DNA of 64,000 nucleotides from Massariosphaeria phaeospora (lineage: Eukaryota; Ascomycota; Dothideomycetes; Pleosporales), in assembly GCA_011032825.1 (NCBI GenBank), contig JAADJZ010000017.1, forward strand, positions 310,001 through 374,000. The letters run 5' to 3'. The notes beneath the pieces were generated by a model, which was not told where the DNA came from, did not search any database, and worked only from the letters and a program-made list of their open reading frames with translations. Positions 47,885-59,252 of this stretch are shown here, piece by piece; the first letter of the stretch is position 1; the number at the start of each line of letters is the position of its first letter. Made by a program: the position numbers and the translations under genes.

Positions 47885-47916
47885 AGGTTATCTTTCGCTA
47901 CCTACGTACGGATGAC
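47885..47916 (-). repeat. right terminal inverted repeat of the AT-rich block
   Basis: Reverse complement begins GTCATCCG and continues ACGTAGGTAGCGA. The two differences from the left arm are A/T and G/A. Further inward the arms remain similar for about ten bases with C/T-type differences. No target duplication is obvious. Confidence 0.85.
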
Positions 47917-49331
47917 ATGTAGCCTTGTCTAGCCATCGCTATTCTCCTGAGCTGAGTCCTCGGTGCACCGATAACGGGGCGGGCTGACCCGCCGGGAACG
48001 GGAGGCAATCCAATAAGTGTGCCCCCTGACTCGACAAGCCGCCCGTTGACTGATTCTCTAATGAAATGAAGAGAAGAGACGAAGCTGCACAATACATATC
48101 TGAAATGAACGGAACAACCAGAACTGCAAGGACACATGGTAGGATTGAAGAAGAACCGCCTCGTTCAGAGCACAGCTGTCTCCCATACTGTTCTTTAAAG
48201 CCGCATCAATGCCTTAACGCTAGCGTAAGACTTCAAATAGATAGTGGTGGCAGTGCTGTTCTTACATACAGAAGAATGCCAAACAGATGCAATCTTAACA
48301 ATCCACATTATAACTCAGCACAACCCCATGCAGCGAAGGAAGATACGTCGCATGTTCTCACTTTCTCTTCTCAAATACTTCATTCGGAAGGTTGAGAAGG
48401 TCGTTCCGAACGCAAGCTCGCCGTTAGGAAACTCGCGTCTCTAACCTAACGTTAACGTCGCGCGACGCTTCTCTACGGAGTATTCATCGAATCGGATTGT
48501 TAGACACCAAGACATTGCAACAGGGATACTTCGTGCATTGCCACGACCAATAATACCATACTTCTCTTAATACCTGGATCTCCGCCCAACACCGGGGTGC
48601 AGCAATCCTATACCTTGGGATTGGGACTTTATCCAGGGGAGCGGCAAGACGCCCTGCTACGCGCATCTCGCCTCTATCGAGTATCATCCAGAGTCCAGGC
48701 AACGACGGTCCTCCCACCAAAAAGATACAACAGAGCGAAAAACGGCGTGGCCGTCAAACGGGATGTGCGGGGGCCCAGACTCCAGATGCAGCGTGTGACC
48801 CGAGTCGTGGCTGGTTGAATACGCCCGCGCCAGGGCGGATGCGCTTCCCCGGCTTTGGACCGCAGTTTAAAGTCCTCGCTTCCGCTCCTTCGATCCTTCA
48901 TGCAGCTCCATCGAGCTTGGGCAGGTTTGCGAGCGAATGGGGGCCTGGGGAACGCCCGGCAGGTGTGCGCTTGTGCAGCCATCACACGGCCGCCTACGAA
49001 GCCGCGACGTGGATGCCCCTGGTTTCAACACGAGCATAACGACGTGCTGTTAAGACGACCCATGGCGGGCGCGCCCCATACCGGCCGTCCTACAAAGACG
49101 ATGCCGGCCCTGGGACCCCTCTCGAGCAGCTTTTTGAACGGCGACTCGATTCTGCCGACACGGTACCGTCGGGCCATGTCTTACTCTGTCTGCGAAGGAC
49201 CCATCTCCTGCTGAAGGCAATCACGTCGACGAGTTCCCCACTACTCCATCTTCGTCCCCACGATCGTTTTCGACTAAGTCGCCACTTCATGTGCCTGTCA
49301 CAGAGGTCGCCCATGCACACACCATACCGTT
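47917..49331. other. intergenic, 1.4 kb, normal base composition
   Basis: From the AT-rich block border to the Pth11-like gene. Several short frames exist on both strands but none has an ATG plus family text. Presumably promoter DNA and perhaps decayed sequence. Confidence 0.45.
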
Positions 49332-50752
49332 ATGATGTACCGCGTATCGGACTCGACGGGCGAGCATGTCCACTTTCCTGAATATGAGCTACTGGCACCG
49401 CGGGCTCCCAAGGTCTTCACTGTCACTAACGACCAGTTCACGCTGGCGTACACGTTTCTGATCGCAACGGCCATCGTTGAAGTCATTGCCGTACTGGTGT
49501 TCTTCGCGCGAGTGTGGACTCGAGCGCTTCCGGCATGGAGGTTCACGCTTGACGACTATATCATCTCGGTAGCCTTTGTACGTGGTGTTCGAATACCCAT
49601 CCCCCCATACCTAGATACTACACCGACGACGATGGAGATGTACTTTGACTGGAGCTAACATCTTCACAGATCCTAATGACAGTCATGTTTGGTCTGCAGT
49701 ACCGCACACAAACCTGGGCATGGGGCGGCACCAATCCCGGCACGCGCTCCATGAACGCCGTCTCGTACACCATCATGCTCGGATCCATCTCGCTCCCCTT
49801 CTGGGCGTGGGCCACCGGCCTCGTAAAAATCAGCATTGCCTGCATGCTGCTCCGCTTCCAGCAATCGCCCAGATGGCGCATCCCCATCTACCTTGTCATC
49901 GGTCTAAACATCCTCTTCATCGGCTTCATGGGCATTGCCGTTCTCTTCCAGTGCATCCCGTACGCCTCGATCTGGGACTTCAAGGGCAAATATCCGAATC
50001 GCAAGTGCTGGAGCCCACGCATCAGCGTGGCATCGCTGTGGGTGTCGTGTCTCTGCAACGTGATATCCGACGTTGTGCTGAGTCTGATGCCACTCACGTT
50101 CCTGGGGAAAATCCGCCGTCCGCTGAAAGAGAAGGTTGTAGTCGGGGGCCTGATGGGCCTAGGACTTCTGGCCTCGTCGTTCTCGCTCGCTAGGCTGATA
50201 CTCACGTGTCGAGGAGGCCGAGTCAAGGACATCGGCGCCAACACGACACTTACCGGACTCTTGGCCTGCCTCGAAGTCCAAACTTCGCTCATCGCGGCCT
50301 GCATACCCACACTCCGGAGCTCATCCAGACGTCTGCTGGGCCGCATTGGCATACTACGCGGTAATTGTTCCAATTCAGTAGTAGGCCGGTACGGGCCCGG
50401 GAGCGATGTCAGCGGAGAGCCGAAATCCCCAGCCCTGGTACCTGTACCACGCAGGCGCCATGAACTACATGCCATAGACTCCAGTTGCCCGTCCATGAGC
50501 TCGGAAGACGATGACGACGATAGCCAGTACATCATGGACCCAGTCACCGGCCGTATAACACGCGTCTCACCAGCCTTGACATCCTCGGCTCCCTCCTCGC
50601 CTGAACGAGACCTCGCCAATTCATGCTCCAAGCTAAACGAAGGGTGGAAAGTAGACGAGGACGTCGAGCTGGGGAGAATGGTACAGAAGAAGCGCGACCC
50701 GGAACGACAGCGGTCAGACTCCATACCAGATTCCATTGGCGTGGCACGATAG
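49332..50752 (+). CDS. Pth11-like seven-helix membrane receptor (fungal rhodopsin-type domain), 442 aa
   Basis: Exons 49332-49577 and 49670-50752, 92-bp intron (GTACGT...TTCACAG), phase 0. The start is the double ATG at 49332. Seven hydrophobic segments follow, beginning FLIATAIVEVIAVLVFFARV. The loop RFTLDDYIISVAF and the later YPNRKCWSPRISVASLW with LSLMPLTFLGKIRRPLKEKV are marks of the large fungal family named after Pth11 and the satratoxin SC4 protein. There is no N-terminal CFEM domain. A disordered acidic Ser-rich C-tail of about 150 residues is present. Members are thought to sense surface or chemical cues; very few have ligands. It is the first gene beside the transposon block, and such genes often vary between strains. 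Confidence 0.88.
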
Positions 50753-51140
50753 CGTAACGACTTCATGTTTTGTTTACTGTTTGGCATTGGGCTGGCGTAT
50801 CAACGGACCATGGGAATGGGAAATGGGAATGAATGGCGTCTTACCGGTTGAGCATATATATACCACGCATAGCGAGCCACTGCTAGGAAAAATAGCAGGG
50901 CTTACATTGATCGACGAACCAACCAATAAAAGCTTTAATATGTTACACAAGCAACCTTGATATTTCCGTAGTGTTGTTCTGCCTGGGTCGTCGAACTACA
51001 TAAACATCAGTATTCACAATCGAACATGTTGTCGCGAGCATAAAGGGCCTGCGAGAGGCATATCTCGATGGATGATGGTTTAGATTGTATGATTGACCAG
51101 TGACCGTGCAGAGGGAATTGGTGAAGAGGTCATCACCTCT
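50753..51140. other. convergent intergenic region, 388 bp
   Basis: Holds the 3' ends of the Pth11-like gene and GPI1. No gene seen. Confidence 0.5.
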
Positions 51141-53477
51141 CTATTTGCTCCCTCTTCTACTAGCTCCATTCGGCAACGCTCGTCTTGAAGGCAAAGTAGG
51201 GTAGCCATTTAGTGGAAGTTTCGGTTGAATTTCATGGTCATTCAACCTCGTCCATAGTTCCGTGATTCCCGCTCTTTTCGCGGGAAGCATACTGTATTGC
51301 AGGCTGTATAAATCTCGCCGGTGAATCGGGGGGACGAACTGGCCTGACACTAGACTGAGGAAGACACTGGGTGAAAGGTAGTGTTTCCGGATACGGTTGC
51401 CGAGCTCAAAGTAGGATTGAAACATTGCTCGCAGGGGGAGAGGTATTGACTGTCATTATATAAGTATAAAAATGTGACGGGATCGGGTTGCTATTACCTT
51501 GAGGACAATGTAGGATGTAGGGGCGGAGCTTGACGCATCCTGATGTGGAAACATAACAGGGCTCACATCTTGGAGTTCGAAGCATATACCCCCTACAAAA
51601 TATCAGCATGGTGTTCATGAGCAATAGAAGCGAGTGTCTACATACCAGGTAAGCGTCTCGAATCCTTAAGTCGAAGCATGGCAGCAAAGAGCGGAAAGTG
51701 ATTCAAGAATGCCAGTCCAATTTCCAGTGCCGCCTTCATGCCTATGACTGCGACTCTTGCGCTTGCAAAAGTCAGGTAAAACACGAAAACAGTTGGCAAC
51801 AGAAAGAACAGAAGTGTGAATAAAATCGTTCCTAATAGGAGTTGGTCCAGGTCGTAGTCGCAGGAATCGATTCGATTTCGGAGGATATTTCGCTTCTTTC
51901 CGCGGAAGAGATGGAAGAGAGAGATGATGATCGTTAGCTGCCAATGGAAGATTCGAGCAGAGGCGATGTAGAAGGAATATATGTGAAGTGTGAGCAGCGA
52001 GACCAGGTCTGAAAACAGTGAGATTGGCATAGTGGCACCAGCAAATGCGGAAATCCCAATGAAATGAATTATACCGGGCAGAAATGGACGAAGGAGTGAC
52101 ATGCATCCTGTGTGAGTTAGCAATTGTGCTATTACAGCGTAGCATCGTCACAAAGAACCTACCAGCCCAATGATCAATGACCCAGAGGAACAGATCTCCC
52201 AGAAACTCTGCAAGTTCGGTGTTCAGTTTGAGACCTCCTGGCCATTCCATGAGCCACGATATTATCCGACGCAACCCTTCAATTGACCACGTTGTGAAGA
52301 TGGTGTCGACCTGAGCCGCTACAAACTGGGAATTCTCGATGATGTAGGAGCCTATAGCGATGCCAATAATTACATCATTGGCAACCAGCCATAAACTGTT
52401 GTAAAAGCGTATATATTCAGGGTGACTGTTGGTGATGCTCCCCCAGTTCCCCTTCCGTTTGCGCAGAGTAAGGTATTGAATGGGCCAGTAACAAAACTGT
52501 TGCAGTCGAATATCGAGCTGTTGCGCCGTGGCCGAGACATCTTTCAATGCGGGAGAATCGGGGTTTCCTGGCCGCCAATCCAATACCTTTAACATTATCT
52601 CACCGGCTACCCGGTGCGCGACCAAGCCGAGAATGAGAATTTGCGCGACGACGGGGTATATCCAGACGCTTGCAATGTAGTAGAGCCCGATGTAGAGGTA
52701 ATCCCAGAGGTCATTGGCAGATTCGACTACTCGTTCGCTGACACTCAAGGCCCGCTTCATTCGTCTCCCAATCAGGCCAATATTCTTCTGCAGCACCGAG
52801 TTCAACTCGAAAGAGCAGTTGATCTGGTCGATTATAACAGGTAGTGAGAGCTCCTTCTGGTCGGCTGGTCGCGAGACGACCGTGTGCAATCTCAACTTCT
52901 CGACCAGCTTCTCTTTCTTCTGCTGCTCTCTCTCTTCCTCCTCTTCGGCACCCGCGAAGGGTAAGTTCCACTTTCTACTATCCGTTTTATCGCCTAATGC
53001 CAGAGAGATCGGCATGAGAGAAAGATATTGCATGCGTGTTGGGTGAGGCCGATCGTAAAGAATCACTTGGAGTGTGAGCAGCGTCTCGGATGGACAGTGG
53101 AGACGTGGGAAGCGGTTGCGAGGGTTCGTGTATGCACTCAGAAGAGTTGGCTCGAACCGTTCTGGTGGTGCTTGTGGATTGACGCATCCGAGGACGCGCA
53201 TCGAAGAATGGCCGCATCGCTTGAATAGATCTTGGATGCTATACGGGCTGTGCCGGAGGAGCGTGCCTACTAACAATGCGTTTTCAACATTCCGTACCTG
53301 CGCCCTATTAGCATGGTTCTACTTGCCATTCTGGGGACATACCTCGACGTCCTGGAGGATTGACACGACGAAGATATCGAGCTCCGAGTTTCGGAATCCT
53401 ACAAGAACGCCAGGTGACGGCGCTGTGGGCGCATCAGAAGGCCAGAATATACGCATCAACCCATTGTGTGGGACCAT
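51141..53477 (-). CDS. GPI1: GPI-GlcNAc transferase subunit Gpi1 (PIG-Q), 711 aa
   Basis: Five exons: 53343-53477, 52163-53297, 51646-52107, 51498-51592 and 51141-51449. Introns of 45-55 bp all agree in phase. The start MVPHNGLMRIFWPSDAP is the usual fungal Gpi1 N-terminus, with PGVLVGFRNSELDIFVVSIL next. The Gpi1 domain with multiple membrane helices covers the middle and includes WLMEWPGGLKLNTELAEFLG, FLWVIDHWAG and DQLLLGTILFTLLFFLLPT. The last exons give RAMFQSYFELGNRIRKHYLS. Gpi1 is a stabilising subunit of the ER complex that adds N-acetylglucosamine to phosphatidylinositol, the first step of GPI-anchor synthesis. Length and exon pattern look complete. Confidence 0.95.
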
Positions 53478-53525
53478 GTCATCATAGTGCGTGGGCGCTA
53501 GAAAGATCCGCGACGTTTGAGTTGT

Positions 53526-53822
53526 TCACGGGCAGAGATGCCTCCCCCAGCAGTGCGCGGGTGCTGTGACTGTCAGCGCTGTCGTCCAGAGCCCCATCGC
53601 CTTACTAACCAGGTCTGTTTCGAGTGCAGCAATCCGCTCAAAGGGCAGGAACACGAGGAAGAAGAACACAGAGAGCACGGCAAACCCCTTCGCGGCTCTC
53701 GTCACCACGGCGTGGTCCCAAGCAAAGATGGCTAGCTCGTATAGGCGAGTGACGAGATCCCAGCGGGCCGTCGAGTATCCCGCGACAAAGATGCCAAGGG
53801 TGACAATGGAAAAGCCGCGCAT
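53526..53822 (-). CDS. small two-helix membrane protein, ~98 aa
   Basis: ATG at 53822 opens FSIVTLGIFVAGYSTARWD, a hydrophobic segment. A soluble stretch RLYELAIFAWDHAVVTRAAKG follows, then a second hydrophobic segment VLSVFFFLVFLPFERI. The text looks conserved and coding, and it lies 48 bp before the Gpi1 start codon region on the same strand. The last ~25 residues (after AALETD) read less convincingly; a GTTAGT donor there suggests a missed intron, so the C-terminus is uncertain. I do not recognise a function. Confidence 0.5.
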   Translation of the reverse strand: MRGFSIVTLGIFVAGYSTARWDLVTRLYELAIFAWDHAVVTRAAKGFAVLSVFFFLVFLPFERIAALETDLVSKAMGLWTTALTVTAPAHCWGRHLCP

Positions 53823-54652
53823 CTACAGCGTCCTGTCGGGCCGGGATGCGGTTGTGTCGATCAGACTGCGCGGGCGAGGGCGGAAGATCGTAGCGAGTTC
53901 AATGGAACGAATCGAGAAGACGCTTTTTGGCAAGTGGAGTCTCTAAGAGAAGAAGCCGAGAGAGTTGTGTGGCACATGGTGCTGCTGCGGACGTGGAGGG
54001 GGGAACTTTGTCGACAGAATCGTGGAACGCGGGAGTTTCCGCAGTCTGTTTGCCCATTCTACGCTAGTGCCGGCTTCGGCCTAGCGCGACTTCCTCTCTC
54101 GACGGCGACGAGCACGACAACAATTTCGACGGCAGTCCGGCCAGAAAGCCAGCGACTCCGCCGCACCATCGTCGACACCGCCGTCTTTGTGCGATTTCAA
54201 CCCAGTATGAAACCCCCTCTCGGTTCCAGAGCCATTAACAGAAACTCCATCCTCTTTGTCTAGCACAAACAGCCAATCAGCGCACACCAAGACCGAACTC
54301 TACATCAATGAAAAAATCGAAGTACGCGCCCGACGGCAGTGCGTTGTGGCGTAATTATAGGCCAAACTATAATAGAGCGAGGTACTATCAGAAGATCCGA
54401 GCCCCGTCAGCGACATCATAGTGGGGGCAATCCTTGGGCTTCACAGGGTTGTTGTCACTAATGTTGCCGCCCGATTGGGGAAAGCGTCTTTCGGCTGACT
54501 TACCTCTGCTCTCACCAGCCATTTCCAACATCACCTCACACCGTTTCGCACCTGCGCACATTTATCAACAACCATACTCATTCCTTCATAGATTTCCTGA
54601 CACTCCACAACCTGAAGAAAGCCACCCTCCTTACTTAAACTACGGCGACGCC
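53823..54652. promoter_or_regulatory. divergent intergenic region, 830 bp
   Basis: Lies upstream of the small membrane protein (minus) and NUP42 (plus). The open frames are not conserved text. The last ~150 bp before NUP42 are pyrimidine-rich. Confidence 0.45.
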
Positions 54653-56707
54653 ATGGCCGTCTGCACCTTCTTCCAACGCGGTTACTGCAAGTTTGGAGGT
54701 GAGTAACCATGCAAACCTTCATCAATACCCGCAAAAACTAACGTGTCGAAGACCGTTGCAATAACGAGCATCCCAATGGCCAAACCCGTGCTCCTGCGGG
54801 CAACTACGGAGGGTCAAACACGAATCGCTTTGGCGCCTTCAATGGCGGCGGAGATCGTTATCGGCCAGGGCAACAGGCGGGAAGCACATTCGCAGGTGAG
54901 TGCTAATTTTGTTCTCTTTTTCCTATCCTACGTCTCCACATTTTGGACCATGAAAGAACGACGAGGTATCCATTGGGGCCTCGGGAAAAATCCTGCAGCC
55001 ATGCGGGCCCGTGCCTCCCATATGCGCAGTCGTACTTAATGGGGTCACTAGATCTCGTCTCCTGTAATAGCCTCGTTGAACTAATTGAGCTAACTTTAAT
55101 AGGCGGCCGTGATACTCGAACACCACGCTTTCATCTGACCAAGGATGACATCAAAGCCGACCTCACAGACCAACGTCCAATATATCCCTTGTCTTGCTTT
55201 GGACCTGGCCGAGATGCACCCCGTCAGTTAATCGAAGGGCGCGTTGAAGTCAGCCCCGAGGAACTCCGGGTACGATACTACTCTCAAGGTGCCACAGGCA
55301 ATGAAGCTGTAGCAGTAAGTCTTTTGATCTCTATGCTGGCCTCTGCTAACCATAATACAGCAAAATGAGGAGCAGGAGTTGCACACGATGATGCAGCAAC
55401 AGGTCGAAGCTATCCTCAAAGATTTGAACGGAGCTATGAAGTATGTTGAAGACGGTGCCGACATTCACCCAAATAGGGTCGACATCGCCCAGGGCAAAGC
55501 TTTTCCAAACACCCCAGCAGATGCGCCATCCAACCAACCTAATTCGGATCCCTTCCCCAAGGCCTCTTCGAACTCGTTCGGTAATACGAACCAGTCCAGC
55601 GCATCTGCATTCGGACAGCCATCTACTTCAGCATTCGGCCAACCCCGCCCAACTCCTTTCGGTCAACCCTCCGGCTTGGGTCAAACAGCATCGCCTTTTG
55701 GACAACCTTCTAATCCAGGCCAAACCACGTCAGCCTTTGGACAACCCGCAAATCCAGGTCAGTCTACTTCGGCTTTCGGGCAGCCCTCAAACCCAGGTCA
55801 GACTACTTCAGCCTTTGGGCAGACAACCATTCTGGGCGGTGGTGGAGCATTTGGAAAGCCAACTATGCCCGGTTCGAACTCAAACCCCTTCGGCCAACCT
55901 GCTCAATTGGGCGGGTCTGCGTTCGGACAACCTTCGGCCGTGGGATCTGCGTTTGGCAAACCCTCACTACCAGGAACGGGGTCCGCTTTCGGACAGACAG
56001 GCGCAATGGGTCAACAGTCGGCGTTTGGACAACCACCAGCATCTACGGCGGCACCAGCTTTCGGACAGCCCTCGGCACCAGTAGCTACTCCTGCTTTTGG
56101 ACAGTCCTCGACGCCTAGCCAAACATCCGCATTTGGACAACCTAGTGCACCTGGAAGTAACCCGTTTGGTAAGCCGGCATTTGGTCAATCTGGTTTGGGT
56201 CAACCTTCTCAGCCTGGTGCTGCTGTCCCTCCATTCGCTCAGCGCGCCACACAACCTCAGGCAAGTGTTGTATCAGCATCGGTCAACTCTAACCCCTTTG
56301 GAACTCCTGCGCCTCTTCAACAAACCAATACTTTTGGTCAAACAGGCTTTGGCGTAGCGCGGAACCAAATGCCCTCATCTCAGTCTGTGCAGCCTTCCGT
56401 CCCGCAACCCGCCGCCGCTACAACAGGCTCACCGTTTGCTGCTTCAGCCCAGACAAGCACCCCGTCTATGCAACCCACTCAGCCGACTGCTTCGCCTGCA
56501 GCTGCCCATGGCAACGGCGGCAAACCAATTGACGAGAGGGATAGATTCAAAGAAGGTAATTCCGCAGATTACGAGGGTGAGCAAGGCCGCATTCTAGAGG
56601 AGATCTACAGGCGTGTTGGCCGACTTGGTCGATTCGATGAAAATGAGGATATTCCGCTCATCCCGCCGAAGTGCGAGTGGATCGTGCCTGTAGAGCTACC
56701 TAGGTAG
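54653..56707 (+). CDS. NUP42: CCCH zinc-finger FG nucleoporin Nup42, 582 aa
   Basis: Exons 54653-54698, 54752-54895, 55103-55314 and 55361-56707. The third junction spans a 207-bp intron that could hide a small exon; other introns are 46-53 bp. The N-terminal finger reads CTFFQRGYCKFGDRCNNEH, with Cys4, Cys12, Cys18 and His22. A conserved segment follows (LTKDDIKADL, RPIYPLSCFGPGRDAPRQLI, VSPEELRVRYYS) with a short helical part ending LKDLNGAMKYVED. Then come more than 25 FG dipeptides, mostly as SAFGQP or PFGQP repeats. The C-terminal helix (RILEEIYRRVGRLGRFDEN) fits the Gle1-binding end of the family. Nup42 sits on the cytoplasmic face of the nuclear pore and helps Gle1/Dbp5 in mRNA export. 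Confidence 0.93.
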
Positions 56708-57110
56708 ACGACTGGATGTCACAATCTGGGGTGCTACAACGAGAGATCAGGGGCCTTGCCACGATGAGATTTGTACAGTAAGCCTATACGGCAGGATATG
56801 TTGAGTTCCAGATCCCGGTTGATCGTAGGATCTGAGAGATCAAAGGCGAGCTCAAAATACTAGATTAATGAATTTCGTGCCGCATGGCATGTTCATGTGA
56901 ACAATACATCTTGACCATGTTGTGATCTTGGTATGATTGCGTCTCGTCTTGCAATTAAGATCAGCCAGTGGTAGAAGCAAAGCAGCATTGAATCTACGCT
57001 TCACTCTAGCCTTTGCAACAGGTCGAACTTCGTTTTCGGTAGGAAATGGCACGATATTCTCGGTGACTCGTGAGGTTTTGATCGATACAAGAGCGCTATC
57101 CTATTAGTTA
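56708..57110. other. 3' flank of NUP42 up to the first Fot1-like element
   Basis: 403 bp without a supported gene. It ends with the TA target duplicate of the next element. Confidence 0.5.
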
Positions 57111-59243
57111 CCGTGTCCGTGCGCGCAACGCCCGGAGTCGCGCAACGCCCGATCACCAAAACAGCACCCACACTTCAACGCGTAACAACTCAACGGCCAT
57201 GGCACCTATTGATGATGCGCTTGCAGCAATCAAAGCGCTAGACTCAGGAAAGAAACTTGTGTATCAAAAAATTGCTGATCAATTTGGTGTCGATCGCTCA
57301 ACTTTGGCGCGGAGACACAAGGCTGTTCAGGCACCCCGAGAAACCAAAGACTCCAACTAGCAGAAGCTTACCCAACAACAGGAGGAGGAGCTTGTAAAGT
57401 ATATAGAAGAGCTTACTGCTCGTCATATACCTCCTACAAGAGAGATAATCGCCAATTTTGCGTCAGCAGTCGCCCAGGAGCTAGTGAGCGAAAGCTAGGT
57501 TACCCGCTTTATCAACAAGTACTCTATCCATCTTATCTCTCAATACTCAACGGGGATAGACGCCAATCGCCACAACGCCGACTCCTACACAAAGTATGAG
57601 TTATATTTCAACCTACTACAACGCAAGATTGCTGAGTATAAGGTTAACGCTGAGCACACGTACAATATGGATGAAAAAGGCTTTATAATAGGAGTTACCT
57701 CAAGAACAAAGCATGTGTTCAGCCGACGTATGTGGGAGAAAAAGGAAGTCAAAGCATCACTCTAAGATGGCAATTGTGCCTAGTTGACGCTTATAGCGTG
57801 TGTGTGCGGCGATGGATTAGCTCTGCCGCTAGGCCTCCTCTACGAGTCCGCCAACAACACTATCCAATCAAGCTAGGTAGAGGAAATCAAGCTAGAGATA
57901 CACTCTGTGCTTGTTTCCTCGTCACCTTCAGGGTGGATCAACAATGAGCTAGGCCTAGCTTAGCTTCAACAGGTGTTTGATCGCTTCACCAAGCAGAAAG
58001 CTCGAAGAAAGTACCGCCTATTGATCGTTGACGGCTACGGCTCTCATGTAACAATGGACTTTATCAACTACTGCGATTAGAACAAGATACTTCTAGCTAT
58101 TCTTCCTCCTCATTCAACCCACACGCTGCAGCTGCTTGATAAGGTAATGTTCAAGCCTCTGTCAACTGCGTACTTAAAGGAGCTTACAACACACCTTCAC
58201 AACGGCTAGGAGCTGTTAGTAATTAAGAAGAGCAACTTCTTTTACCTCTTCTAGAAGGCCTGGACAAGCACGTTTACTTAGGAGCTGATACTTAGGTCCT
58301 TTGAGGCAACGGGTATATCACCCCTTTAGCCTAACGTTATCCTCTAACGCTTTGCTAAGGATACTCTTGAGGACTCTGATAGCAGCACAAGCTCTTCTTT
58401 AGTCTACTCTAGCAAGGATTGGCTTAAAATAGAGACTCTGTTACGCAAAGTCGCCAAAGATAAGAGCAGTAAAGAGCTAAGGAAGGTCAGCCGCTCGCTC
58501 TACTACATCTCAATTCAAAACTCTCTCCTCCACCACGAGATAGTAGGCCTTAAAGAAGTTCTTAAGACTTAGAAAAAGCACAAGAAGAAGAGCAAAGCTC
58601 TTGAGTTCAAGCCTCGCAAGGAGTATTATAGTAGGGCTAAGTTCTACTCTCCTAGTAGAGTAGAGAAGGCACGCTCTGATAAGAGGACTAAACAACAGAA
58701 CTAGAGGGCAGAGGAACTTAGAAAAGCAGAGATGGCGAAGCTCAGACACGCTAATAAGCTGTACAATAAGAAGATTGCTTAGGAGAAGCGTAAGCAGCGC
58801 GCGAGGGAGAAAGCAAAGCGAGACCAAGTTAAAGCTAAGAAAGCTGAGGAAGCAGCTGAGCGCAAGGCTCAAAGAGAGCGTAATAAGCAAGCTTTTGACG
58901 CTGAAAAAGCTGTACAATTGCTTCAAAGAGGCAAGCGCAAGGCCTCACAGTCTGCTGCACCAAGAAAAAAGCAAAATCGTAGTGCAGTGGCTGCGCGGCG
59001 TGGTGTTGTTGCTGCAGAGCCTCCTGCCGCACCTCGCACCCACACTACCCGCAGCGGCAGAACAGCAACTCTATATAATTAATTTGTATGAGAGAATATC
59101 ATCGCATAGGTCTTTAGTGCACTCTACCAAAATATATCGCTATAGTAGCTATTGTATGTGGCTCTACAGCTTCAATTTTGTATGTTGCTGGAGAGTGATT
59201 ATCGGGCGTTGCGCGACTCCGGGCGTTGCGCGCACGGACACGG
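57111..59243 (+). mobile_element. Fot1/pogo-type element A, 2133 bp
   Basis: Perfect inverted termini of at least 43 bp beginning CCGTGTCCGTGCGC, flanked by TA (57109-57110 and 59244-59245). Each end has two copies of GCGCAACGCCCG spaced 17 bp (57123-57134 and 57140-57151). The only coding content is the transposase frame at 57199-59082. Base composition is near normal, so it is younger or less mutated than elements in the AT-rich block. Confidence 0.93.
57199..59082 (+). pseudogene. transposase of element A (DDE_1, CENP-B-type HTH), broken by nonsense codons
   Basis: A single 628-codon frame without indels but with more than ten internal TAG or TAA codons. It starts MAPIDDALAAIKALDSGKK, with an HTH_psq/CENP-B-type N-terminus (YQKIADQFGVDRSTLARRH). 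VTRFINKYSIHLISQY, HTYNMDEKGFIIG with the first catalytic Asp and LLIVDGYGSHVTMDFI with the second Asp follow, then LPPHSTHTLQLLD. The C-terminus is a long Lys/Arg/Glu-rich helical tail. Comparison with elements B and C places each stop at a Trp or Gln codon, consistent with RIP at CpA. A functional product is not expected. Confidence 0.9.
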
Positions 59244-59252
59244 TACGTACTA

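Larger units (their letters stand above)
35692..47916. repeat. AT-rich, RIP-like transposon block framed by inverted repeats
   Basis: About 12.2 kb in which nearly all long frames vanish and TAA/TTA words dominate, with abrupt borders to normal DNA on both sides. It is filled with decayed TIR transposons listed separately. Stretches not assigned to an element (about 35724-35847, 39986-40660, 41085-41695, 42404-42880) hold further degenerate transposase text, poly-A/T tracts and, near 42520-42630, an imperfect ~20-bp tandem repeat of the CTAAGCTAATA type. Conserved transposase positions often carry TAG or TAA where relatives have Trp or Gln. I could not compute RIP indices. Confidence 0.85.

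Noticed and set aside
35692..47916. A Starship-type giant element
   Set aside because: No tyrosine-recombinase captain gene or cargo is readable, and the borders are inverted repeats.
47898..49320. Overlapping frames of 60-120 codons on both strands
   Set aside because: No family text, no consistent start or splice pattern; typical chance frames of GC-balanced DNA.
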